Below, in pieces: positions 1 to 8,756 of a stretch of DNA of 64,000 nucleotides (the stretch's first letter is position 1; each line of letters begins with the position of its first letter). Position numbers and translations under genes: made by a program. The DNA is from Chitinophagaceae bacterium (lineage in GTDB: Bacteria > Bacteroidota > Bacteroidia > Chitinophagales > Chitinophagaceae). The stretch is from positions 744,001 to 808,000 of the forward strand of contig JADJDJ010000001.1 in the NCBI GenBank assembly GCA_016702745.1. Direction: 5' to 3'. The notes beneath the pieces are model-generated. The model saw nothing but the letters and a program-made list of their open reading frames with translations, did not search any database and was not told the origin of the DNA.

Positions 1-80
1 ATGAATATTCCAGAGTGCATCCCATATTTTTTTCTTTGGGGGCATTGATCGTAATGCTGAAACTTAGTTTTTGCATGGGT

Positions 81-521
81 TTATTTTTTTACAGTTTTTT
101 TCTTTGCTTGTTCAGGAACTGCTTTCTTTTTAGAAGCCGGTTTCTTTTTTGCAGCCATCATCCTTTCTTCATTATCCGCCAGGCGGTACGCTACCATTCT
201 TTTGATCAGGTCCAGCGGGAGGGGCTCATTTAACGGAAATTGAACGGTGCCTTTCCCGCCTTTGTAGCGGTCTAATTCTTTCTTGAAAGAAGGAGCAGAT
301 CTTGGTGCAGGATACACACTGACATGATTGGCGAATCCGGCAAAATAAATCAGCATGCCGTATTGTTTGTATCCTGCAATACCATAACTGATCATTTCTT
401 CAGCTTCCGGTGCAGCGGCACGGATCGTTTTCCTGATTTGTTTCAGCAGGGTTTGTGTGGGGAGCGGGAAGCTCTTGATATATTCATCCACTGATGCCGC
501 TTTGGTCATCCTTGTTGACAT
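81..521 (-). CDS. DUF1801 domain protein
   Basis: A 146-residue protein of the DUF1801 (YdhG-like) family. The middle of the protein (about residues 45-75) carries the aromatic/glycine-rich family core (SYGIAGYKQYGMLIYFAGF, then HVSVYP). The last ~25 residues are a Lys/Ala-rich tail beyond the usual domain, which may bind nucleic acid or be disordered. It lies 47 nt downstream of a VOC-fold gene on the same strand and probably shares its transcript. DUF1801 proteins have been loosely tied to iron or frataxin-like roles, but nothing here fixes a function. Family assignment is good; role unknown. Confidence 0.85.
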   Translation of the reverse strand: MSTRMTKAASVDEYIKSFPLPTQTLLKQIRKTIRAAAPEAEEMISYGIAGYKQYGMLIYFAGFANHVSVYPAPRSAPSFKKELDRYKGGKGTVQFPLNEPLPLDLIKRMVAYRLADNEERMMAAKKKPASKKKAVPEQAKKKTVKK

Positions 522-568
522 GATTGTTGGTTTTTTTGTGCGGACAATAAATATATTTAATATTTCTG

Positions 569-988
569 CTAATTGGATTGCCGGCTGTCAAAATGAAGCA
601 GCCAGTGATTGCCAAACTTATCCACAAGCTCTCCAAACAGGGCACCCCAGAATGAAATATGTACCGGATGGGTAGCATCACCACCTGCTGCCAGTTTGTT
701 GTAATAGTCATGAATTTCCTTTTCACTGCTGCAATCCAGCATGATGGAAATGGAATTTCCTTTTTGCAAACCATCGTCTACTGCCAAATCAGATCCCATG
801 ATTTCAAGATCACGGATACGCAGCACAGCATGTACAATGGTGTCTTTCATATTCGCAGGCATGGAAGAAGAGAGCGGTGAATCACCCACGGTTTGCAAAT
901 GAAGGTCACCTCCCAGACAGTTGCGGTAAAATTCCATGGCTTCCAGGCAATGGCCATTAAAACTCAGATAGGGACTTATTTTTTTCAT
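569..988 (-). CDS. VOC family (PhnB/glyoxalase-like) protein
   Basis: The start at 988 gives MKKISPYLSFNGHCLEAMEF, the standard N-terminus of PhnB-type vicinal-oxygen-chelate proteins; upstream in-frame ATGs would add a tail that does not look like the family. The ~139 residues contain two beta-alpha-beta-beta-beta half motifs ending in DKFGNHWLLHFD, typical of PhnB-like proteins (demethylmenaquinone methyltransferase-like or 3-demethylubiquinone-9 3-methyltransferase-like fold). Substrate unknown. It is divergent from a GlxA-like regulator only ~100 nt away, which suggests regulation by it, and is followed by the DUF1801 gene. Confidence 0.85.
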   Translation of the reverse strand: MKKISPYLSFNGHCLEAMEFYRNCLGGDLHLQTVGDSPLSSSMPANMKDTIVHAVLRIRDLEIMGSDLAVDDGLQKGNSISIMLDCSSEKEIHDYYNKLAAGGDATHPVHISFWGALFGELVDKFGNHWLLHFDSRQSN

Positions 989-1086
989 GTTTTCACAAAG
1001 ATCAATAAGGACCATGATAAGGGCGCTTGTCATATATGACAGTTTTAAGGGTTGATTACGACAAGCCAAAACCCTACCTTTATCTC

Positions 1087-2064
1087 ATGAAAAGAGTTTC
1101 GATCCTTGTACCGGAGTCTTCAGTGATGCAGGCCATCGCCGATCCGCAATACCTGTTCACCGCAGTGAATCAGTTTATGCTGGCTAACGGAAAGCAGCCG
1201 CTGTTTGAGGTGGAACTGGTAGCTGCGCGTCGGGAAGTGGAATTGAATAATGGCCTTTTTACCGTGCATGCGGATCGTCTGCTGAAAGAGGTAAAAAAAA
1301 CAGACCTGGTTTTTATTCCTGCCTTGTTTGGAGATATGCAGGATTGTCTTGAAAAAAACAAACAGCTGATTCCCTGGATACAGGACCAGTACCATCGCGG
1401 TGCCGAACTGGCTTCTCTTTGCGTAGGCGCTTTTCTGCTGGCATCAACCGGATTGCTGAATGGGAAGCGTTGCTCCACTCACTGGGGTTTTCAGCAGGAA
1501 TTCAAAAAGCAGTTTCCTGAAGTAGAAGTGGTGGAAGGAAATATTGTTACAGAGGAAAATGGGATTTACTCCAGCGGAGGAGCGCATTCTTACTGGAATC
1601 TCTTATTACACCTGGTGGAGAAATACAGTAACCGGGAAACGGCCATCCTTGCCTCCAAATATTTTGCGATTGATATTGACCGCGACAGTCAGGCGGCATT
1701 TGCGATGTTCAATGGACAAAAAGAACATGGCGATACTGAAATAAGAAGGGTGCAGGAGTATATTGAAAAGCATATCAATGACCGGATCGGTATTGAAGAA
1801 CTGGCCGGACTGGTTCACCTGGGAAGGCGGACTTTTGAGAGAAGATTTAAAGCAGCCACCCATCATGCGGTGCTGGATTATATTCAGCGGGTGAAAATGG
1901 AAGCGGCCAAAAGAAAATTTGAATCGAGCCGGAAGAATATCAATGAAGTGATGTTTGATGTGGGTTACACTGATACAAAAGCGTTCCGCTCTGTTTTTAA
2001 AAGAATCACGGGATTAACACCCGTGGAATACCGGAACAAATACAATAAGATGGCCATGGCATAA
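1087..2064 (+). CDS. GlxA-type AraC transcriptional regulator (DJ-1/PfpI + AraC HTH)
   Basis: The preferred start is ATG 1087 (MKRVSILVPESS, 325 residues), because the first beta strand of the DJ-1/PfpI domain begins there; an upstream ATG at 1027 would add 20 unrelated residues. Residues ~4-190 form the DJ-1-like domain with the nucleophile-elbow Cys at about residue 112 (SLCVGAFLLAS). Residues ~230-320 form the double AraC helix-turn-helix (IEELAGLVHLGRRTFERRF and INEVMFDVGYTDTKAFRSVF). The family acts as cytoplasmic activators of divergent or nearby genes; the VOC/DUF1801 pair on the other strand is the likely target. Inducer unknown. Confidence 0.9.
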   Translation: MKRVSILVPESSVMQAIADPQYLFTAVNQFMLANGKQPLFEVELVAARREVELNNGLFTVHADRLLKEVKKTDLVFIPALFGDMQDCLEKNKQLIPWIQDQYHRGAELASLCVGAFLLASTGLLNGKRCSTHWGFQQEFKKQFPEVEVVEGNIVTEENGIYSSGGAHSYWNLLLHLVEKYSNRETAILASKYFAIDIDRDSQAAFAMFNGQKEHGDTEIRRVQEYIEKHINDRIGIEELAGLVHLGRRTFERRFKAATHHAVLDYIQRVKMEAAKRKFESSRKNINEVMFDVGYTDTKAFRSVFKRITGLTPVEYRNKYNKMAMA

Positions 2065-2086
2065 AAAAAAGGCACCCGTGGGTGCC
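2062..2086 (-). terminator. Rho-independent terminator for the FadL-like porin gene
   Basis: Read on the minus strand, the hairpin GGCACCC/GGGTGCC (2071-2086) is followed by a run of eight T (A run at 2063-2070 on the plus strand). It lies 25 nt past the stop of the minus-strand outer-membrane gene and also directly after the stop of the regulator gene. Confidence 0.8.
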
Positions 2087-2111
2087 CTGCAGCAGCTGTG
2101 ATTGGTTACGA

Positions 2112-3650
2112 CTAAATCTTAAAGCCAACTGTAAGTATGGCTGAGCCGAAATTATCTTTTAAGGTAGCAAATGTATTGGCCCTTGGGGCATTGACCCGGT
2201 AGGGGAAATTGATATCCTTATTCATCCGGTGCACATAGGTAAGGTCAACAAATAAACCTTTATTCCGGTAACCGAGTCCACCACTCAGGTTCATCCTGCT
2301 TGCCTTTAATGTTTTATCCTGGTAAGGACTGCCATAATAAGCAAAGCCAAGACGGGCCATGATAATCTTGAATTTCAATTCTGCACCCAGCCTGAAATTG
2401 AAATTGGCTTTGGTGATGGCATCTATTGCCTGATTATAGGGATTGAAATATGCTTTTGAGTCGTCGGTAACTTCTCCTTCAGGACCAAAACTGTTCCAGC
2501 GGTAATTTACATATTCAATATCCGCAGTAATAAAACCCTTTTGCCGGTTGATATTCTCTACTTCCCTGAATACATAAGATCCGCTCAGGATGATTTTCCC
2601 CGGAGAAAAATAGGAGTAACGGAAATCAGTTACCGGCCCGCCAAGAAGCGTAGCAGCACCAACGGAATCATATCCATTTCCAGGGCCAAAAAGATTTTCG
2701 AGATTGGCGGCAAAGCCGGCATCAAAATTTTCTTTCAGCGTCATCAGGTTTGGTGAATGGAGTGCCAAACCGATCCTTACATAATCTTTGGGCCGGTAAA
2801 TCAAACCGAATTTGAGATTAATTCCTGCCCCGCGAAGTGAATAATTTTCGCGGTAGGACATATAGCTGAAGTTATTATTGTTATCTCCGCTGGCATCAGA
2901 TTCGCGGAAATAAGTGTCGCGATCCAGTTTCAGAATAGGGATACCCAAAGTGCCGCCGATCATCCATTTGCGGTTCAGCTCATGGCCCATGGCAAAAGTA
3001 ATTTCGGTGATCCCTCCGCTGGTTTGATTGGATTGTTCCTGATTGAGCAGGGAGCTGAATTCGGCACGGTTGATCACCTGCGGATTTCCATTAATCGTTG
3101 CTGTATCCACTAAGTAGGTATATAAAGCCATCTTGGTGGTGAGCGAAATATTATCACTGTTCAGCGCATCGTCAATGGAAAGATTGGAGCCGGCAAATTC
3201 ATCAGCCAGGGGTTCGGCAAAACTGCTGTAATCATTTTGTCCGGAGTAATTAGCGGGCCGGTTGAAATCAGCCAGTCTTGTAACCGAAATAGAAAAACTG
3301 TTCTTTGCCTTATAACCAAAACCGCCAAAAACAAAACCGCTGGTTCCCAGATTAAAATTTTGTTGACTGGCTCCGGTATAAGCATTGCCACGGAAATTAC
3401 TTTTGGGTGTTCCAAACTGCAATCCGGGTGTAATCACAAAATCGGATGTTTTAAAAAATGCCAAACCCGCCGGGTTTACCAATGCAGCTGTGGCATCACC
3501 TCCCAGTGATCCCATCGCTCCGCCGATGGCCTGGTTACGGGCCGTACCATTTTGGGTAAGCCATGAAAGACGAATGGTCTCTTCCGGAATCTGGGCATGG
3601 ATCGTTTGTGCCAGTAAGAGCAAAACAATGAGGTAAGATTTATTTTTCAT
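2112..3650 (-). CDS. Outer membrane porin, OMPP1/FadL/TodX-like
   Basis: The start at 3650 gives MKNKSYLIVLLLLAQTIHAQ, a clear signal peptide ending in HAQ; the longer reading adds an implausible N-terminus. The mature protein (~490 residues) begins with the region typical of Bacteroidota FadL-like proteins (NQAIGGAMGSLGGDATAALV, then NPAGLAF), and the rest is alternating amphipathic strands of a beta barrel ending in a short aromatic/hydrophobic tail (ILTVGFKI). These proteins carry hydrophobic compounds across the outer membrane; the substrate here cannot be told. A minus-strand terminator follows directly. The next gene upstream (a lipoprotein) is on the same strand, 75 nt away. Confidence 0.85.
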   Translation of the reverse strand: MKNKSYLIVLLLLAQTIHAQIPEETIRLSWLTQNGTARNQAIGGAMGSLGGDATAALVNPAGLAFFKTSDFVITPGLQFGTPKSNFRGNAYTGASQQNFNLGTSGFVFGGFGYKAKNSFSISVTRLADFNRPANYSGQNDYSSFAEPLADEFAGSNLSIDDALNSDNISLTTKMALYTYLVDTATINGNPQVINRAEFSSLLNQEQSNQTSGGITEITFAMGHELNRKWMIGGTLGIPILKLDRDTYFRESDASGDNNNNFSYMSYRENYSLRGAGINLKFGLIYRPKDYVRIGLALHSPNLMTLKENFDAGFAANLENLFGPGNGYDSVGAATLLGGPVTDFRYSYFSPGKIILSGSYVFREVENINRQKGFITADIEYVNYRWNSFGPEGEVTDDSKAYFNPYNQAIDAITKANFNFRLGAELKFKIIMARLGFAYYGSPYQDKTLKASRMNLSGGLGYRNKGLFVDLTYVHRMNKDINFPYRVNAPRANTFATLKDNFGSAILTVGFKI

Positions 3651-3725
3651 GGTTCCAGGATAAAAAATGAACATACAGTTACAGGGAACAGTATTCACTG
3701 CACCCGGGAAATGGTTATTGAGAAT

Positions 3726-4463
3726 TTAGTTTCTGGTTGGTCTTGATACCGCACCTCCGCCACCGGAACTACCTGAACTTCCGGAGCTGCCGGAAGAACT
3801 TCTGGAGCCGCTGTTGGATGATCCGGATGAGGAGGAAGAAGAGGGGTTATATGTTCTGGAAGACCGGCTGCCTGAATTGTCGTTATTGAAAATTGTACGC
3901 ACTTTATTACTCAGGCCGTCATTCGACCGGTTATTGGTATTATTATAAATAGTGGTATTGGTACCGGTTCGCGTGGTTGATGTCTTCATCATCCCGCGGT
4001 TATTATTATTGTTGTTGTTTGTGTTATTGGTATAACCGGCCAGGTTAAAATATCTTTTCACTACAGGTGCGGCCACTGGTTGTTTGGGATTGATAAATCC
4101 GTAATTGTAATTATTCAGACAGCAGCAGTAGGGATTATAATAGTAGTTCCAGCGATTATAAGGATTATTGAAACTGCCGTAGTAGTAATTGTAACCAATG
4201 CTGTAACGGTCGGTATAGTACCAATCATCCAGATCACTCCAGCGATAACGGTTCTGCACTTTCATCCGCAGATAGCGGTCATCATAGTACTCGTCATCAT
4301 AGCGGTCATTTCTTTCCTCTTTTCTTTCTTCCCTGGCGGTTTCATCCTGCGGACGTACCGGAGAATAATATACATCATCCGGGGTCTGACCGGTTTTATA
4401 AGCGGTGGTACAGCTTCCCAGGACCAGAACAACAAGTATCAGCAATAAAATTGGGGTTTTCAT
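3726..4463 (-). CDS. Low-complexity Tyr/Asn/Ser-rich lipoprotein, unknown function
   Basis: A 245-residue protein with a lipoprotein signal peptide (LVLGSC, Cys18). After a charged segment comes a Tyr/Arg/Asp-rich stretch, a Tyr/Asn-rich stretch holding a Cys triplet (YCCCLNN, about residue 113), an Asn-repeat region (TNNTNNNNNNN) and a Ser/Gly-rich C-terminus. The composition suggests a disordered, surface-exposed or adhesive lipoprotein rather than an enzyme. I recognise no family. The ORF is long, has a convincing signal peptide and uses codons like its neighbours, so it is probably real. Confidence 0.75.
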   Translation of the reverse strand: MKTPILLLILVVLVLGSCTTAYKTGQTPDDVYYSPVRPQDETAREERKEERNDRYDDEYYDDRYLRMKVQNRYRWSDLDDWYYTDRYSIGYNYYYGSFNNPYNRWNYYYNPYCCCLNNYNYGFINPKQPVAAPVVKRYFNLAGYTNNTNNNNNNNRGMMKTSTTRTGTNTTIYNNTNNRSNDGLSNKVRTIFNNDNSGSRSSRTYNPSSSSSSGSSNSGSRSSSGSSGSSGSSGGGGAVSRPTRN

Positions 4464-4610
4464 GGCAAATGGTTTGTCGGGTTAAAGGTGAAGTTACTAC
4501 TTTTGTGCGGCTTTACATTTAGTCAATCGTTTGCGTAACCGGTACAAAGTTTAATACGCTTTGTCAAATTATTGTCATGCAGGCTGTTAATTAAATGATA
4601 AATCAGTCAG

Positions 4611-4731
4611 GGGTCGAGAGTCTGGAGTCGTGAGTCGAGAGTAAGAAGCATTTTTCGAAAAACTTAAACACCTGAGCCGGGAAAACAATATCCCAATATC
4701 TAATACCCAATCCCTAATACCAATCCTCAAT
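4611..4731. repeat. Quasi-periodic intergenic micro-repeats upstream of proS
   Basis: 4611-4645 repeats variants of GTCGAGAGTC, and 4686-4731 repeats variants of CAATATC/CTAATACC. The same word families recur elsewhere in the window (near 51960 and 39660-39805). The remainder of the 4464-4731 gap shows no gene. No hairpin or promoter stands out within the repeats. Confidence 0.7.
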
Positions 4732-6207
4732 ATGAGCAAAGAAATCACATCAAGAGCAGCAGATTATTCTCAATGGTACAATGACCTGGTTTTAAAAGGT
4801 GGCCTGGCTGATTATTCAGCGGTGAGAGGTTGTATGGTGATCAAGCCCTATGGTTTTGCCCTCTGGGAGAATATGCGTGATGCCCTGGATAAAATGTTCA
4901 AGGATACCGGGCACGTGAACGCTTACTTTCCGCTTTTTATTCCCAAGAGTTTCCTGAGTAAGGAAGCCGCCCATGTGGAAGGATTTGCCAAGGAATGTGC
5001 TGTAGTAACCCATTACCGCCTGAAGAATGATCCGGGTGGGGCCGGACTGGTGGTGGATCCTGAGGCTAAACTGGAAGAAGAATTGATTGTAAGACCAACT
5101 TCTGAAACGATTATCTGGAATACCTATAAGGACTGGATTCAGTCTCACCGCGACCTGCCACTCTTAATTAATCAGTGGGCCAATGTGGTGCGCTGGGAAA
5201 TGCGGACGCGCTTATTTCTGCGTACGGCAGAGTTTCTCTGGCAGGAAGGGCATACCGCCCATGCCACCCGCGAAGAAGCGATTATTGAAGCTGAAAAAAT
5301 GCTGGAAGTCTATGCCACATTTGCGGAAGAGTTCATGGCCGTGCCGGTAATTCGTGGGGTGAAAACAGCGAGTGAAAGATTTGCCGGTGCTGAAGAAACC
5401 TATTGTATCGAAGCCATGATGCAGGATGGCAAAGCCCTGCAGGCAGGTACTTCTCATTTCCTCGGACAGAACTTTGCGAAAGCCTTTGATGTGAAGTTTT
5501 CCAACAGGGAAAATCAGCTGGAATATGTTTGGGCCACGAGCTGGGGAGTTAGTACCAGGCTGGTCGGCGCTCTCGTGATGGCACATAGTGATGACAGTGG
5601 TTTGATCCTTCCGCCGCGGATAGCTCCCTGGCAGGTGGTGATCGTGCCTATCTATAAAGGCGAGGATCAGAAAAAATTGATTGATGATAAAGTAAAAGCT
5701 ATCACTGATGAATTAAAGGCCCTTGGTATCCGGGTAAAATATGATGATAATGATAATGCAAGACCAGGCTGGAAATTTGCCGAATATGAATTGAAAGGCG
5801 TACCCGTTCGGTTGGCCATTGGTGCCCGTGACCTGGAACAGGGAGTGGTGGAAGTAGCACGACGGGATACCAAAGAGAAAAATGTAGTGAAGCTGGAAGG
5901 AATCTCTGGTTATGTTGCCCAATTGCTGGAGGAGATTCAGACCTATATGTATAATAAGGCTAAAGCATTTCGTGATGAAAGAATCACTCCGGCTGATCAC
6001 TGGGATGAATTTGTACGCCTGCTTGATGAAAAGGGAGGATTTATTGCAGCCCATTGGGATGGAACGGCCGCAACGGAAGAAGCCATCAAGGAAAAAACAA
6101 AGGCCACGATCCGCTGTATTCCACTGCAGAATACAAAAGAAGAGGGGAAGTGTATTTTCTCAGGGGCTCCATCCACCCAAAGAGTACTTTTTGCCCGCGC
6201 TTATTAA
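4732..6207 (+). CDS. proS: Prolyl-tRNA synthetase (archaeal/eukaryotic type)
   Basis: 491 residues. It charges tRNA-Pro with proline in the cytoplasm. Class II motifs are visible: motif 2 region (RPTSETIIWNTY, then RWEMRTRLFLRTAEFLWQEG), the GTSHFLGQNF segment and motif 3 (SWGVSTRLVGALVMAHSDD). The C-terminus ends in a Tyr after a FARAY tail, a mark of the type 3 (archaeal/eukaryotic) ProRS lacking the bacterial editing insertion, as is usual in Bacteroidota. The ATG at 4732 gives MSKEITSRAADYSQW, the expected start. A strong terminator follows, so it is probably transcribed alone. Confidence 0.97.
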   Translation: MSKEITSRAADYSQWYNDLVLKGGLADYSAVRGCMVIKPYGFALWENMRDALDKMFKDTGHVNAYFPLFIPKSFLSKEAAHVEGFAKECAVVTHYRLKNDPGGAGLVVDPEAKLEEELIVRPTSETIIWNTYKDWIQSHRDLPLLINQWANVVRWEMRTRLFLRTAEFLWQEGHTAHATREEAIIEAEKMLEVYATFAEEFMAVPVIRGVKTASERFAGAEETYCIEAMMQDGKALQAGTSHFLGQNFAKAFDVKFSNRENQLEYVWATSWGVSTRLVGALVMAHSDDSGLILPPRIAPWQVVIVPIYKGEDQKKLIDDKVKAITDELKALGIRVKYDDNDNARPGWKFAEYELKGVPVRLAIGARDLEQGVVEVARRDTKEKNVVKLEGISGYVAQLLEEIQTYMYNKAKAFRDERITPADHWDEFVRLLDEKGGFIAAHWDGTAATEEAIKEKTKATIRCIPLQNTKEEGKCIFSGAPSTQRVLFARAY

Positions 6208-6231
6208 TTGATTTACACCTTCTGATAATAC

Positions 6232-6254
6232 AGCCCGGTTCGCCGGGCTTTTTT
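6232..6254 (+). terminator. Rho-independent terminator of proS
   Basis: Perfect stem AGCCCGG/CCGGGCT with a TTCG tetraloop (6232-6249) followed by a T run, 24 nt after the proS stop. Confidence 0.9.
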
Positions 6255-6308
6255 GTGTGCCGGGTTTATTAATTTTCTATATTTAGGGAGTATAAAAAGA
6301 CGGAAAAT

Positions 6309-6734
6309 ATGGATCAGCAACAGGAGAGCTCTTTATTCGATATACAAATGGACGTCGATGCTCAGACGAGCCTCTTGTCCATCAGCAAATGGGCTAAATT
6401 TGTTGCCATTACAGGAATCATCATCGGGGCGATTGTATTGATACTGGCGTCGGCCTATGGCCCGCAGATTATTCAGGCTTTCACCTCCCTGTTTTCCATT
6501 GGAATGAACCAGGAAGAAGCGGGTATGTTGATTGCCATCCTTGTGATTGCGGTATTAATGGTCAGTTTCTGGCTTTATTTTTTGTTAAGGACTTCGAGCC
6601 TGCTTAACCGGGGACTGGAGTCTCGCAGTTCAGCGCAGCTGGCCGCGGGTTTCAGGTCCATGCGGGTTTATTTTGTCATCAGTTTTATTATGTCTTTGCT
6701 GAGTATTCTTTCGGCATTATCCGATCTCATTTAA
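6309..6734 (+). CDS. DUF5362-like membrane protein, paralog 1 of 3
   Basis: 141 residues with three predicted membrane segments (about 29-52, 72-95 and 115-140). It begins with the shared N-terminal pattern SSLFDIQMD followed by ISKWAKF, and has the shared loop LESRSSAQLAAGFRSMRVYF before the last helix. Two paralogs follow within 50 nt, so the three form one tandem array and probably one transcript. The family match (DUF5362, small Bacteroidota membrane proteins) comes from memory and is tentative; function unknown. Confidence 0.75.
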   Translation: MDQQQESSLFDIQMDVDAQTSLLSISKWAKFVAITGIIIGAIVLILASAYGPQIIQAFTSLFSIGMNQEEAGMLIAILVIAVLMVSFWLYFLLRTSSLLNRGLESRSSAQLAAGFRSMRVYFVISFIMSLLSILSALSDLI

Positions 6735-6748
6735 ATCAGTACTGGTAC

Positions 6749-7195
6749 ATGGAAAGCAATCCACAGGAAAGCACGCTCTTTGAGCTGCAATACGATGAAG
6801 AACTGAAAAGCAGTTTGCAGGGTGCTGCCAAATGGGCTGGTATGGCAGCCCTGGTCTCCTTTATCAGTACGATAATTGGGATGGTCAGTTTTTTTATTCA
6901 ACGAGCTAAAATGCAGGCCATGTACCGGGAGTACGCAGAATACGGGATCAGTCAGCCGGCCATGAACAGCGGGATGATCTCGGCGCTGATCAGTTTTGTG
7001 ATCGGGGTATTACTTTTTGTATTCCTGATGAAGTTTTCCAGGAAAACAAAATCGGGATTGGAATCCAATGATGGTTATTTACTCAACGAAGGATTTTCAG
7101 GACTTGCCGTATATTTCCGGATCATCGGTATTGTACTGATTATTGCGATTATATTTATACTGCTGGCATTGCTGGCGATAATGGGGCAGGCATAA
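6749..7195 (+). CDS. DUF5362-like membrane protein, paralog 2 of 3
   Basis: 148 residues starting 14 nt after paralog 1. It shows the same architecture: N-terminal STLFELQYDEELKSSLQ then AAKWAGM, hydrophobic segments at about 30-50, 72-93 and 120-145, and the loop LESNDGYLLNEGFSGLAVYF. The first periplasmic or cytoplasmic loop is longer and charged (QRAKMQAMYREYAEYG). Sequence identity to its neighbours is low outside the two shared motifs, so the duplication is old. Function unknown. Confidence 0.75.
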   Translation: MESNPQESTLFELQYDEELKSSLQGAAKWAGMAALVSFISTIIGMVSFFIQRAKMQAMYREYAEYGISQPAMNSGMISALISFVIGVLLFVFLMKFSRKTKSGLESNDGYLLNEGFSGLAVYFRIIGIVLIIAIIFILLALLAIMGQA

Positions 7196-7239
7196 AAAGA
7201 CAGTAAAATCATTTATTTCAAATCAAAACCAAAACAAAT

Positions 7240-7686
7240 ATGGAACAGAATCAAAACAGCTCATTATTCTCCCTGAATCTGGATGCCCAGAACAGTTATT
7301 CATTGCGCAGTATGGCCTCCTGGTCCAAAGTACTGGGCTGGGTAGGGATGATCCTTGGGATCCTTTTTATATTATCTGGTATCCTGGTACAACAGGCGAT
7401 GAGTCAGTATGGAGGATACAGGAGTTATCGCAGTGGCGGCTTTTCGGCCTCAACGATTGGGAATTATGGGCTTGCGGGTTATGTGGTATTGGGTCTCATT
7501 TTTATCGTCACATCCATTTTTGCTATTAATGCAGGTGGTAAAATCAATGCGGCCCTGAGATCCAATGACCAGGCCGCGCTGAGCTCAGGATTTGCCAATG
7601 TCAGGAATTATTTTGCATTCTGGGCAGTGCTCATTATCATTATGCTGTTGTTTGTGTTACTTGCTTTATTGGGAAGTATGGGTTGA
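7240..7686 (+). CDS. DUF5362-like membrane protein, paralog 3 of 3
   Basis: 148 residues, starting 44 nt after paralog 2. It has N-terminal SSLFSLNLDAQNSYSLRSMASW, three hydrophobic segments, a Tyr/Gly/Ser-rich loop (GGYRSYRSGGFS) between the first two, and the shared loop ALRSNDQAALSSGFANVRNYF before the last. A strong terminator follows, closing the three-gene unit. Function unknown. Confidence 0.75.
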   Translation: MEQNQNSSLFSLNLDAQNSYSLRSMASWSKVLGWVGMILGILFILSGILVQQAMSQYGGYRSYRSGGFSASTIGNYGLAGYVVLGLIFIVTSIFAINAGGKINAALRSNDQAALSSGFANVRNYFAFWAVLIIIMLLFVLLALLGSMG

Positions 7687-7732
7687 TTCATCTCTTCCAA
7701 TACATCGGAGGATAAGATCGAATAATACCTGG

Positions 7733-7780
7733 GAAATCTGTCACATGCTGATCAGTTCAATGTGACAGATTTCTTTTTTT
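7733..7780 (+). terminator. Strong Rho-independent terminator after the DUF5362-like array
   Basis: Perfect 14-bp stem (GAAATCTGTCACAT at 7733-7746 with its complement at 7760-7773), a 13-nt loop and a seven-T run. Confidence 0.9.
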
Positions 7781-7809
7781 GAGCTATTTAGAATTTCTGA
7801 TAAATCCCG

Positions 7810-7846
7810 CTTCGACAAGCTCCACTTCGACAAGCTCAGTGTGACA
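7810..7846. repeat. Tandem CTTCGACAAGCTC repeat
   Basis: Two copies of CTTCGACAAGCTC (7810-7822 and 7825-7837), the second followed by AGTGTGACA. It lies between the end of the DUF5362-like unit and the convergent RDD gene. Confidence 0.7.
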
Positions 7847-7866
7847 GCCAGCAGATCCAGGAGAAT

Positions 7867-8658
7867 TTACTTTGTAGAGAGATAATTGTAATCTTTCAGT
7901 AACACGTCGAGGAAATCAAAAGCGGGCATATCTGATTCAATTTTCAGATGCGATTTGATCTTGGCTGCAGCAGCTTCGGCCATATTATAATCCCCTTTTT
8001 TACGGGCTGTTTCCAGGATACTCTTGATGGCATTGATATCCTTATCACTCAGTTGCATGATCTGGTGAAAGGAGGGAACATAGTTGTCGGCCACTTCCTG
8101 GAATACCGTTTCTTCAATATTCCCCCGGGTTCTGACACTGATAATAATGGTTTTGGCCAGCAGGTCACCAATCCTTTGTCCTTTAGGGGAAGCCACAACC
8201 AGCACGATATCGGTGGTGAGAAAAGCTAAACCGAGTAAAACAATAAAGAGTTGTTCTGAGTTGCCACCAGCCAGAAGACTGAACACGAGGATCAGCAGGA
8301 CCACGATCCAGAGATCAGAGACCCGGAGCAGCCATCGGATCAGGAACTGGCTGATGGAAGGTTTCCCCCCCATTTCATCCACCACCCGCAGTCCCATCAC
8401 TTTTTTCCCGATACTTTGTCCGTTCAGGGTTACTTCAAGTATCAGGTGATACAACATGACAGGAAGGAAGAGGGTAAGGCCAATTCCCCCAATCGGGTCA
8501 TCGGCAGTGGCGATGGATTTATAGATTTCTAAGGCGATCCGGATATAGAAATACTGTACAATCATATCAATAACGAGCGCCAGCAGCCGCTTGAAGAATT
8601 CGGGTACTTCGAATTCCAGCTCGATATTGAAATTGGTTGGTACTTTGATGGCACCCAT
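7867..8658 (-). CDS. RDD family membrane protein
   Basis: The start at 8658 (MGAIKVPTNFNIELEF) gives 263 residues; a longer in-frame ATG at 8745 adds 29 residues that do not fit. The RDD domain (residues ~15-170) shows the RLLALVIDMIVQYFYI first helix, the GQSIGKKVMGLRVVDEMGG loop and the closing SPKGQRIGDLLA motif. A ~90-residue cytoplasmic helical tail follows. RDD proteins are small transporters or accessory membrane proteins of mixed function. It is divergent from, and typically linked with, the SpoIIM-DUF4129-DUF4350-MoxR-DUF58 cluster. Confidence 0.88.
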   Translation of the reverse strand: MGAIKVPTNFNIELEFEVPEFFKRLLALVIDMIVQYFYIRIALEIYKSIATADDPIGGIGLTLFLPVMLYHLILEVTLNGQSIGKKVMGLRVVDEMGGKPSISQFLIRWLLRVSDLWIVVLLILVFSLLAGGNSEQLFIVLLGLAFLTTDIVLVVASPKGQRIGDLLAKTIIISVRTRGNIEETVFQEVADNYVPSFHQIMQLSDKDINAIKSILETARKKGDYNMAEAAAAKIKSHLKIESDMPAFDFLDVLLKDYNYLSTK

Positions 8659-8756
8659 ACAAAAGGAATGAGTTGGAAAATTAACGTATTTCTTCTTTAT
8701 AAAAGAAGGTATTTCAATGCATAAAATACTTATTTTACAAGTCAAATGTTCCCGAG

